Part shown: positions 1 through 8,200 of the stretch, piece after piece
Layout of the letters: every line of letters starts with the position of its first letter
Numbering within the stretch: position 1 is the stretch's first letter
NCBI GenBank assembly: GCA_002437435.1
Contig: DJPV01000080.1
Span: 7,367-38,140, forward strand
DNA from: Lachnospiraceae bacterium UBA6403
Lineage (GTDB): Bacteria; Bacillota; Clostridia; Lachnospirales; Lachnospiraceae
Direction of reading: 5' to 3'
DNA length: 30,774 nt
The notes under the pieces: generated by a model
What the model saw: only the letters and a program-made list of their open reading frames with translations
Databases searched by the model: none
Told to the model about the DNA's origin: nothing
Position numbers and translations under genes: made by a program

Positions 1-381
1 CAGCAATATGACCAATGGCTTACCATTAACTGGCGAATCATATGTGAATTCGTAATGCCTTTTTTCTATGCTGTTTCTTCCCTTTCTCACATCCTCACTT
101 TGACTCTTAAATGGGAATATTTTACCAGCTTCAGCTATATACTGCTCAACATCAGTTCCCGGTTCCACAATAATATCAATATCTGTTGATAATCTCCGTG
201 GTTTATCAAGCAACAGCATTAAACAAGTGCCACCCTTGAAGATGAATGGCATTCCCACCTTTGATATAGCTTCTAGTAATCCAAAGGCATACACCGTCTT
301 CTCAAGCAGAGATGGATCATTGCCACTTAATAAACATAATCTGTCTATATTTTCTTTTGTAAAATTATCTTGCGTAAGCAT
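1..381 (-). CDS. abiEii: AbiEii-type nucleotidyltransferase toxin, 3' end cut off by the window
   Basis: Toxin of a type IV (AbiE) toxin-antitoxin pair; family members are nucleotidyltransferases of the DNA polymerase beta fold that arrest growth and cause abortive phage infection. The visible 127 residues start at an ATG at 381 and remain open to base 1. They hold the family signature around residues 49-71: F-K-G-G-T-C-L, then a basic R-R-L-S and the acidic T-D-I-D-I-I metal-binding motif. The ATG follows the stop codon of the antitoxin gene with no base between, so the two are translationally coupled. The rest of the toxin (family members are usually 250-300 residues) lies outside, so integrity cannot be judged. 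Family assignment is firm; activity is inference. Confidence 0.88.
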   Translation of the reverse strand, partial: MLTQDNFTKENIDRLCLLSGNDPSLLEKTVYAFGLLEAISKVGMPFIFKGGTCLMLLLDKPRRLSTDIDIIVEPGTDVEQYIAEAGKIFPFKSQSEDVRKGRNSIEKRHYEFTYDSPVNGKPLVILL

Positions 382-1149
382 TTATCTTCCTCCAATGTAC
401 TTTCCTATTTCTTCTACCTTTCCTCTTCTCCTGGCATATCTTAACAACCTTGTATAATCAATTGCATATAGTCGATCCGCAGTTTCATAAATACGATATA
501 TCTCATTCTTACTGTACAACAACCTAAATGTTTTTTCTGAAACAACATCAACCAATAACTGTTCAATGCTAATTCCGTGCTTCACCTCGGTATTTCGAGG
601 ATGTTCACTGACTAAATTAAGCAGAACAATACTATCCCTTGTCCAATATGCATCCCATTCCTGATTTCTTGGTTTAATCAATATATTTCCAAAATCTTGC
701 TCTTGTAAATATCGAAAAACCGAATCTAATGCATCTCGTTCCACCATAATAAAAAATGTGTTTTGTGCAATCATATGATTAAGAAACTCATTAAGCTGCA
801 CACTCTCAAAACAGACAAAATCCACAAGCGGAAACTCATCCTCAATTGCCATTGCAATTTCATTACTTTTTTTACTATATTCTGGAACGTATATATTTTT
901 TTCACTTAAACAGTTAGAATCATCCCAAGGCACATACATACCTCTCTGCTCCCGGCACAAAACTCCCTCTTTCACAAGTTTATTAATCACCCAGTTGAAA
1001 GAATCTTTTGATAGCGTCGGTTTAATCTGTTGTAATTCATTGTATATTTGCTTTCTCGTGTATAAAGTATCTTTACTTAAATCCGCAATTACATTTTGAT
1101 ACCACATAGCACCACCATACCTTTCGGCAATTTTTTTGATTATTGCCAT
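382..1149 (-). CDS. abiEi: AbiEi-type antitoxin and autorepressor
   Basis: Antitoxin and transcriptional repressor partner of the adjoining toxin. The 255-residue protein has an N-terminal winged-helix region (about residues 30-75, with a beta-wing around C-R-E-Q-R-G-M-Y-V) and a C-terminal domain typical of type IV antitoxins. Known AbiEi proteins bind two inverted repeats in their own promoter, and two such repeats occur here at the 5' end. The start is uncertain. The ATG at 1149 has no ribosome binding site but sits exactly where the proximal operator copy departs from consensus. An alternative ATG at 1107 (M15) has a weak GGTGG upstream and would leave both operators outside the coding region. 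Identity rests on the winged helix, the coupled AbiEii gene and the operators. Confidence 0.82.
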   Translation of the reverse strand: MAIIKKIAERYGGAMWYQNVIADLSKDTLYTRKQIYNELQQIKPTLSKDSFNWVINKLVKEGVLCREQRGMYVPWDDSNCLSEKNIYVPEYSKKSNEIAMAIEDEFPLVDFVCFESVQLNEFLNHMIAQNTFFIMVERDALDSVFRYLQEQDFGNILIKPRNQEWDAYWTRDSIVLLNLVSEHPRNTEVKHGISIEQLLVDVVSEKTFRLLYSKNEIYRIYETADRLYAIDYTRLLRYARRRGKVEEIGKYIGGR

Positions 1150-1156
1150 TAGGTAT
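1115..1156. promoter_or_regulatory. Proximal AbiEi operator overlapping the abiEi start
   Basis: Imperfect inverted repeat. The half-site ATACCTTTCGGCAA at 1117-1130 pairs with 1143-1156 at 11 of 14 positions. The half-site is identical to that of the distal operator. The three mismatches (1148-1150) fall on the putative abiEi start codon and the base next to it. By analogy to characterised AbiE systems this is a repressor binding site. Confidence 0.7.
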
Positions 1157-1178
1157 ATAATAACATAGATTCAAAAAA

Positions 1179-1228
1179 AATCCATACCTTTCGGCAATTT
1201 TTAATTTTATTGCCGAAAGGTATGGATT
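1179..1228. promoter_or_regulatory. Distal AbiEi operator, perfect 20-bp inverted repeat
   Basis: Arms 1179-1198 and 1209-1228 are fully complementary, with a 10-base A+T spacer. Each arm carries the CCATACCTTTCGGCAA half-site also found at 1115-1130. Position upstream of abiEi and the paired arrangement match the two-operator negative autoregulation known for AbiEi. Confidence 0.78.
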
Positions 1229-1231
1229 ATA
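1226..1231 (-). promoter_or_regulatory. Possible -10 box of the abiE operon
   Basis: Minus-strand TATAAT overlapping the outer edge of the distal operator, so a bound repressor would block it. No convincing -35 box lies 17 bases upstream (GCAATG), so the call is tentative. Confidence 0.35.
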
Positions 1232-1313
1232 GTATTATCAATTTTTAACATTGCTTTCAAGGATCACATCTTGAAACGATATAGCGCTACATCTCATTCA
1301 TCATTCTTACCAG

Positions 1314-1466
1314 CTAATTCACCCGCACATGATCAATCTTAACTTCATTCTCATCGGTATTTTCTTCTATTGTCTCATATACCTTGGCAACCAGGGAATC
1401 AATTTTCTCCTCGGGTAAATCATCATCCACTTCCACATTTATAATTATCTGTCTGTAATGTTTCAT
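1314..1466 (-). CDS. Small acidic protein of unknown function (50 aa)
   Basis: ATG at 1466 abuts the stop codon of the zinc-ribbon gene with no gap, which suggests translational coupling. The 50-residue product starts M-K-H-Y-R-Q-I-I-I-N-V-E-V and ends in a TAG at 1314. It is highly acidic, with a predicted strand followed by a helix (P-E-E-K-I-D-S-L-V-A-K-V-Y-E-T-I). A GGTGG in the end of the upstream gene could serve as ribosome binding site. I do not recognise a family. The coupling and clean codon structure favour a real gene, possibly a partner of the zinc-ribbon protein. Confidence 0.55.
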   Translation of the reverse strand: MKHYRQIIINVEVDDDLPEEKIDSLVAKVYETIEENTDENEVKIDHVRVN

Positions 1467-2078
1467 TTATTCGTTCCACCCATCATCTAATGTTTTTTTC
1501 ATCTCCGGTACAGTATGAAGAAATTTCATAACACAATCGTCTATTGAACCACCCGCCACATCGCCCTGCTTCTTCCTTTGCTGACCATTTACATAGGATA
1601 TCGTCAATTCATAACTACATCCATCACACACCATTGCGTCAGTGGCATAACTCCACGGCTTAAACAAATATAATAAATAGTCATAGAATTTCTTAACTCT
1701 TGCTTTGTCTATGTACACAATCTCTTTGTCAAGAACTCTTCTACTGTTCCTCGGATATGCACAATATTTAATGGTTCCATCATAAACTATATCATATGCC
1801 CACTGATCTTCCTGCATGCTCTCAGGATCGTAATACCCCCAGTTAGACCAGTAGCGGAATCTCACCTTTTTTATGTCGGAACTCGTGAGTCGATCAATGC
1901 TCCAAGAAAATCCGCAATGTTTGCAGTGTCTATCTGGCTGTGAGAATCCATCAACGACCTCACAACCTCCGAGCAATATTTCTTCTCTATCTGCCGCTTT
2001 CATGGTCTCTAGTGACGGGTATCCGTAAATTATCGGTATTATATTATCTGATTTACACTTCGGGCAAATAATACTCAT
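1467..2078 (-). CDS. Zinc-ribbon protein of unknown function
   Basis: The 203-residue protein starts at the ATG at 2078, preceded by AGGA at a good distance. An in-frame GTG at 2117 would lengthen it and overlap the upstream gene by 23 bases; the shorter form is preferred because the first zinc knuckle then lies at the N-terminus, as is usual for such proteins. C5-x2-C8 and C52-x2-C55 form a split zinc ribbon, with a conserved-looking Y-G-Y-P-S between them. The rest is aromatic-rich with no recognisable catalytic motif. It lies in a short operon between an unknown 227-residue protein and the 50-residue ORF. A nucleic-acid-binding or protein-docking role is a guess. Confidence 0.7.
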   Translation of the reverse strand: MSIICPKCKSDNIIPIIYGYPSLETMKAADREEILLGGCEVVDGFSQPDRHCKHCGFSWSIDRLTSSDIKKVRFRYWSNWGYYDPESMQEDQWAYDIVYDGTIKYCAYPRNSRRVLDKEIVYIDKARVKKFYDYLLYLFKPWSYATDAMVCDGCSYELTISYVNGQQRKKQGDVAGGSIDDCVMKFLHTVPEMKKTLDDGWNE

Positions 2079-2094
2079 GCTAGCAATCCTTATA

Positions 2095-2778
2095 TTAACC
2101 TCTTCTTCCATCCACACTCATATCTATCCAGTTATCGCCATCATATTCTTCTATCTGCTTAACAATTCTGTTTAGGAAACTATTAAGTTCCTTGTTCTCT
2201 TTTCGTCCATTGGCGAACCAGACATTTGCTTGTCCAAATCCAAACGATAACCCCCTGGACTTTCTGTACACTCTCCAGATATTCGATCTGCGGCGCACCG
2301 AACGAGGAAGCAGCACACAATCTTCTTTCTTTGCAATCGCATTATATGACTGATAATAGTGGCTTCCATCATCCATAGTAAAATCCATGATCTGGTACTC
2401 ACGAAATACCGTCGCATGTTTGTACCATCCAACGACATATGTCTCACTCTTCTCTGGATTCGGATACAGAGCGCAGTATATAACAAGGACATCCTCTGCT
2501 TGTTTTTCCTTTTTTAATGCTTCGCAACCATCTATTGACTCTATCTTCAACTGATTCCGTGTTTCGCCATTCGTAGACTTCGTCTCTACAAATCCCAGGC
2601 AGTACTCTCCCTCCGGATAACCGATATTAGCGTCAAGATATTCTGGTGAGAAATTATACGATTCATGTGCCTCTTTGTATTTGTCTACAAAGGATCCGCC
2701 ATTTTCAGGTTCGTCTAAGCCTTCAACTTTCCCTTTGTAGTAATCCATCCATGCGATGTTACAAAATAATATTCTCAT
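2095..2778 (-). CDS. Hypothetical protein of the defence island (227 aa)
   Basis: The start is set by a strong GGAGGAAGG site before the ATG at 2778 (M-R-I-L-F-C-N-I-A-W); a longer frame begins at 2802 but has no such site. Notable stretches are the N-terminal R-I-L-F-C-N-I-A-W-M, a central V-V-G-W-Y-K-H-A-T-V-F-R-E-Y and a G-Q-A-N-V-W-F-A near the end. The W-Y-K-x-A-T-V-x-R stretch reminds me of uncharacterised proteins near restriction genes, but I cannot name a domain. It is the first intact gene of a three-gene operon, with the zinc-ribbon gene starting 16 bases downstream. Function unknown. Confidence 0.75.
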   Translation of the reverse strand: MRILFCNIAWMDYYKGKVEGLDEPENGGSFVDKYKEAHESYNFSPEYLDANIGYPEGEYCLGFVETKSTNGETRNQLKIESIDGCEALKKEKQAEDVLVIYCALYPNPEKSETYVVGWYKHATVFREYQIMDFTMDDGSHYYQSYNAIAKKEDCVLLPRSVRRRSNIWRVYRKSRGLSFGFGQANVWFANGRKENKELNSFLNRIVKQIEEYDGDNWIDMSVDGRRG

Positions 2779-2816
2779 AACAGCCTTCCTCCAGATAATC
2801 ATAACCAGTTAAATTT

Positions 2817-2994
2817 TTACAGATATCGCATATTTTCATTTTGCATGGATTCATAATATTCTTTGTTGTTTATGAAAAGCTCCTCTGTCTCATTACGCGC
2901 AAAACCCCAATGCAAATAAAATTTTATGCATTTTCCATGACCTGAAACGTCTCATAAGTATATCGTTATATTGGGTTATGTATTTATCCATCAT
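2817..2994 (-). pseudogene. Possible small frameshifted ORF
   Basis: From the ATG at 2994 (GGTGA upstream) the frame reads M-M-D-K-Y-I-T-Q-Y-N and continues for 33 codons. A second frame, overlapping it, then runs from G-H-G-K-C-I-K-F-Y to a TAA at 2817 and is rich in normal-looking residues (E-L-F-I-N-N-K-E-Y-Y-E-S-M). The total length of 178 bases is not a multiple of three, which fits one indel in a roughly 59-residue gene. No family is recognised, and the region could equally be plain intergenic DNA. Confidence 0.3.
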
Positions 2995-3013
2995 TTCACC
3001 GTTTTTTAACTTC

Positions 3014-5164
3014 TTATATCCATTTAAGAATAAGTTTTTGCAACTCATCCTTACACTCGACCTGAATTTTAATCTCAGCAGCTTTTTTTTCAGATAATTC
3101 CTTCTTTAATTTTCTATCAAAAAAGCGCAGCGACGCAATTTTCTCATTTATTTCTTCCAGTTTTTTCTGGCTTTCTGATAATTTTCCATTAATTATCTCT
3201 CTCTTTTGCTGTATATCTTGATCCTTATCCTTCATAACTCTTAGGTATTCTATCAAAATTCCATTTATTTTATCAAAGAAACAATCATTAACATAATCAT
3301 AATCTGTAGAATTTATACCTGTAATCTGATTTATATTTACAAAATCTTGTTCAATTAGAATGTCCCACATTTTTCTATCTATAATCAGATTGATATATTC
3401 TTTCAGTTTTTGACTAATTTGTTCTTCGCTCATTAAAACAAAGTTTTCCTCTTTTGAAATACCTAAATCACATTTCAGAAATCCAAGAATATTTTTTCCA
3501 CTACTATATTCTTTTAATGCCCCATATTTTTCTTTCACCTTCCCTATTGGCAAAGTATATATTTCATTAAGAAATCTTTGCCTTTTTGTAGAATCATTTA
3601 TAAATCCAAGGTATGTCTTAATAAAATCAATATCCTTCAATCTAGTTTTACATTTTTTTATAATCTTTTGTTCTATATTCTTCTCAAGATCCGTCCTTAA
3701 GAACGAATATCTCTTTGCATAATTATATATCTCCGGCGTCATCAATCCCATATCTAAGATTTTATAATATATTTCATCATTGTATGGACATTTCTTGATT
3801 GCTTCAACAAGCTTGTCCTTCTTGCTTTCTTCAGAATCTCCAGACTGTATAGTATTGATTATTGCTATTGATCCATCAATATTATATGCATCACCAAACA
3901 CACCGTTTCCATGATTAGCCTTATATTCACATACCTTTTCTGTCACTTCATTAGCCCATAATTTTATTGCATTCCTCGCTGCCGGAACGTATTGCTCATA
4001 CATTAAAGATTCCAAATTGCTTCGGTATATTCCAATATTTCTTTTTGCCATTGAGCTGACCATTTTGGAATACTGTTCATCAGCTTTCTTAGCCTGACTT
4101 CTTAATGTTAAATTTGATATGGCATTATATGCAAGTAAATCAACAGCACTATTTGTTATTATCCCATAACGCATTCCTGTAATCTGTGAAGCTGCCTGCC
4201 TATACGCTTCTGCACAGCCAGATTCCATAGCACTTTCATGTGCATCATTCAACTGCTGTGCCGCCCTTACTAAAATCCTCTTTAATTCAGTAAGTCCTTT
4301 ATATGCCTGTGTCCATTCACAATATTTTTCTCTTGTATCTCCAATTGGACAAACATCATAGGAATCCTCTTCTATTACTGATAGCAAATGATTAATGAAT
4401 TCTCCATTATCCTTATAACTGTAAATATCAAAATAAAAACTGACCTGTATCCATGTATAGCCTTGTTTTTTACTCTCAGTAACCTGTTTCTTTATTATGC
4501 CATCCAGCAACTGATAACAGTCTTGTATGTCTTTCATTGTTTCTAAATATTCATTAACCAAGTCAGCTTCTGGAACTGCAATTTCTCTCCCCCACAAATT
4601 CAATTTTTCCATACCAACGTCAACACTGACAGAAACATCATTATTGTTTTCCAAAATAGTATCTGCTTTCGTGTGCAAGTAACGTGTTGAATTCACATCA
4701 ATATATGGCAACATCATGTGCAAAGCTGCATTTAAACTACTAGTCTCCGTCTGTTCTACATTGTTGTCTATATTTATAAAATATTCCCCTAATATTTCAA
4801 ACGTTCTCACATACAAAGAACACAAATCTGGACTATCTGGATTTGCCCTATACATCTCATTATCAACCCTAACAAATATATTAAGTGATAAAGGTGTGTC
4901 CTTTAGATAATCATCAGTATGTAGATTATGATCAACAATAAACTTGCTCAGTTCACTAGGTGGAATATCCAGATCTAAATAATCGCGAACAAAATCCACC
5001 TCCTCTGGTGCTAGCACATTATCTGAAGCAGCTAAATACAAAATAAAATTAAGCATATCTACTTTCATAATCTGACGCGATGGCATCGGAAGCCCTATTT
5101 TCTCATCAAACGACTCACACGCCCGCATCGCACACTCTATCATATTTTTCAAATCGTAATTCAT
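3014..5164 (-). CDS. TerB-like domain protein, last gene of the DruE-type operon
   Basis: The 716-residue protein begins at the ATG at 5164 behind GAGGAGGAG; a longer frame from 5206 is not supported. Residues about 35-80 (L-N-F-I-L-Y-L-A-A-S-D-N-V-L then P-E-E-V-D-F-V) resemble a TerB/DjlA-type all-helical domain, which in other proteins binds metal or docks partners. The middle is long and helical with no catalytic motif. The last 65 residues are a strong Lys/Glu coiled coil. It follows the helicase gene by 66 bases on the same strand, without a visible terminator between, so it is probably part of that operon. TerB-like domains recur in phage-defence and stress loci. The domain call is by eye and moderate in strength. 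Confidence 0.7.
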   Translation of the reverse strand: MNYDLKNMIECAMRACESFDEKIGLPMPSRQIMKVDMLNFILYLAASDNVLAPEEVDFVRDYLDLDIPPSELSKFIVDHNLHTDDYLKDTPLSLNIFVRVDNEMYRANPDSPDLCSLYVRTFEILGEYFINIDNNVEQTETSSLNAALHMMLPYIDVNSTRYLHTKADTILENNNDVSVSVDVGMEKLNLWGREIAVPEADLVNEYLETMKDIQDCYQLLDGIIKKQVTESKKQGYTWIQVSFYFDIYSYKDNGEFINHLLSVIEEDSYDVCPIGDTREKYCEWTQAYKGLTELKRILVRAAQQLNDAHESAMESGCAEAYRQAASQITGMRYGIITNSAVDLLAYNAISNLTLRSQAKKADEQYSKMVSSMAKRNIGIYRSNLESLMYEQYVPAARNAIKLWANEVTEKVCEYKANHGNGVFGDAYNIDGSIAIINTIQSGDSEESKKDKLVEAIKKCPYNDEIYYKILDMGLMTPEIYNYAKRYSFLRTDLEKNIEQKIIKKCKTRLKDIDFIKTYLGFINDSTKRQRFLNEIYTLPIGKVKEKYGALKEYSSGKNILGFLKCDLGISKEENFVLMSEEQISQKLKEYINLIIDRKMWDILIEQDFVNINQITGINSTDYDYVNDCFFDKINGILIEYLRVMKDKDQDIQQKREIINGKLSESQKKLEEINEKIASLRFFDRKLKKELSEKKAAEIKIQVECKDELQKLILKWI

Positions 5165-5230
5165 ATAACTCTCCTCCTCAAGTCTAAAATACCATATTAT
5201 TATCATTCACATCTGCTAATAACATCCATT

Positions 5231-8200
5231 TCACATCACTCCCACTCTTATAGCACTATATGCTGTCGGCATAGAATTAATCAGCTGCTTGTCAGATATA
5301 GCAATACATCCAGTTGGTATCATAGCGTTGTTTTTCCGCCACATTGCTGGATAAACATATATTTCACGTTTATTACCATCTTTGTTAACAGCATATATTC
5401 TGCTATTCTCAAAAACTATATTGAACTTTGCGTCAACTAATGCATTTTCTTTTATTCCCTTTATCAAATTGCATTGCCTATCATACGGAATTATATCCGC
5501 CATTTTTTCTTTTTTTGCCCAATCCAATAATTGTTTTGCAGCATGTCGATCAAGAATATCTTGAACTCGTTGATTCCAAAAGTGCTTAAGGCAGTCATGA
5601 CATGCAGTAGAACAATTATTCTTACATTTCAGAACCAATTCCGTTTGATCTAACAAATCATGAAGTCTACCGGCTAACATAGAACTATATCCAGCTCCGC
5701 TTGATAAACTATCAAATAAAAATATATCTACAAAAACCTTATCTGTATCATTTCTTAACCGATATCCACCTTTTAAGTCGCTAAATTCAACATCAAGTAA
5801 CTGCCCCGCAGCTAATACCATTGCCTCTGTTAGCGTTTGTGCTGCACTATTTATCCACATTGCATCATAATCTGTGTTTATTACGTTGTTGTCTAATGTT
5901 ATTTCAATCAAAACCATATCAGTCATGAAGCGATGTCCTAAAAATGCATTTATAACATTGTCCGGTGTGTGAGTGCATTTTGTTTTAATATGTGGGTGTC
6001 TATATGGCTGAGATATTTTTTGTAATGTGGCTATATCATCCCCAGGAACCGCCGCTCCACATTCAGTACACATAGTAAATCCCTTTGATTCTGGACCCTG
6101 ATTTAAAATAGTTAATGGCTGATCCACTAATCTTCCATATCTGATTAACGGATATTCTATTGATTGTAACATTTCCTCGTCTTTTATAGGAGAAGCATAA
6201 CTAGGTAATTCTGCATACGACATCTCAGCCTCTGCTTGGGCTTCTCTAATACTTGTACCCCCGACAGGTGCGAATCCCCATGGTTTGACTAATCGTTGTA
6301 CTTTAATGGAATCATGTTTGCAAAATGGACATATATTTCCGCTTATTAAATCGCCTACCCAATTACAAGACCTATTTTCACAGTATGAAATCATTCTGCT
6401 ATATTCATTACTATCAAAATATTTCCTTGCCGGATGTTCTCTGTCCTCTTCTTTAAATTTTGAATGGAAATTATAAATTCCACCTGATTTGTATGTTTTT
6501 TTATTTACAACAATGAGTCGCCCCGGTGCATATTCACTTATTGCCATATCCAATGCACGATCAGGCTCTTGTTCAATTTTTGATCCGTTTGCATTTTCAA
6601 TGCTAAAACCAACTACATTTCTCGGGAATGAATACGTAGGAAATATCCCCTCTTCCAACATTACATCCAAAAGTTTCTTCTCATTATCATTAGAGTCATA
6701 ATAATCCTCATTAAATTCATCTACTTTATCTTTCAAATGTTGCAAAGCCAAAAGTAATTCTGTCTTTTGTTCTTTCAAATTGTTTTGCATAAGAGATGGT
6801 ATCAACCCATCTAATCTTTCCTTTGAAAAAACCTTATTTTTAATATAAGCACAGAATTCATTGTAGTAATTATTTATAAAATCAATTATTCCAATTGTAT
6901 TTGCGGCTTTACAATATTTCTCAAGATAATCTGATAAATATACAACATTCATATGTCTATAAATAAGCTTTTGATTATGCATATCTATTGAAGGGTACCT
7001 CGGATCACCTGCAATGATTTTTTCTGGATTATTGAAATAATAACTATCGTGTGGTCCATTATCCGTATATGTAACAATCGTAGAAATCGCTGATCCCCGT
7101 CGTCCAGCTCGTCCAGCTCTCTGCTGATAATTCTCCCTCATAGGGGGGATATTTCGTAATCCTACAGCTGTTAATGAACCAATATCAATACCCACCTCCA
7201 TTGTGGTAGTACAACTAAGCACATCAACAGGTCCATTATCATCAATATATACATTTTGAAATCTAAGCTCATATTCTTCCGTTGTTGACCACATATCAAT
7301 TCTTTGATCTTTATGTGATAACTGTGCTGTATGTTCTTCCGTGTTGATTCTGGTCATCAGTGCATCCTTCTTGCCTGCAACCGCATCCAAGATTGGCTGA
7401 CGCCAGAACTCCAGACCTTCAAATTCGCTATCTTTCATCTGAATAGGTTTACCTTCACAACACCATACACATTTACTCCATAATGTAAACGGAAATACTC
7501 TTCCGCAATTTGGACATTTGTACCACGCATGACTTGCATCAAATTTCAAGCTTATAAGACTAGGATTCAAATAATAATTTTCATTATCATCTTTGCCTTT
7601 TTGTGTAAATTTTAGCAATGCTTTATATATGTGTGCTTGTTTCTTCTTGTCGATGTTATTTTCTTCAAATAACTTTTCATACCTAGTAGGCAGCTTCCCA
7701 TCCGGTGCAAGACCAAAACGTCCAATATTTGTTATTCCTTTCCTAACATTCCTTACTATATCATAATCATATGCATAGGTATCCGTTAATACTTCCGCAC
7801 TCCATGCTGCAAAAAAACTTACAAAAAAATCTTCATCAATTTTTACACCTACATCTTCCAAATCATCTAACGCATCATATAATACATCTGTCTTACATGG
7901 TTCAATCCAACACAATCCTAAATCTGAAAATGATCTGAAGTTACTACATATAATCTTCAACAAGTTTTTTGAATACAATTCTGGAACCGTTGCAAATTTC
8001 TGTTTTTTTAAATCTTCATAATCAAACTTACGTCTTCCTCTTCTAGAAATCTTTTCAATAGTATCTTTCATTTCCTGTAAATGTTCATGCAAATCTTTTT
8101 CACCAGAACCATAAAAAAAACGCAAATTATGTTCTAACGCTACTTTCAAAAAGGAAACATATAACAGATCCATACTATCATCTCTATCTGTTGCTTTATT

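Noticed and set aside
2172..2492. 106-codon frame inside the 2095-2778 gene
   Set aside because: Shadow frame of the gene with a strong ribosome binding site; composition rich in Arg, Met and Ser without domain.
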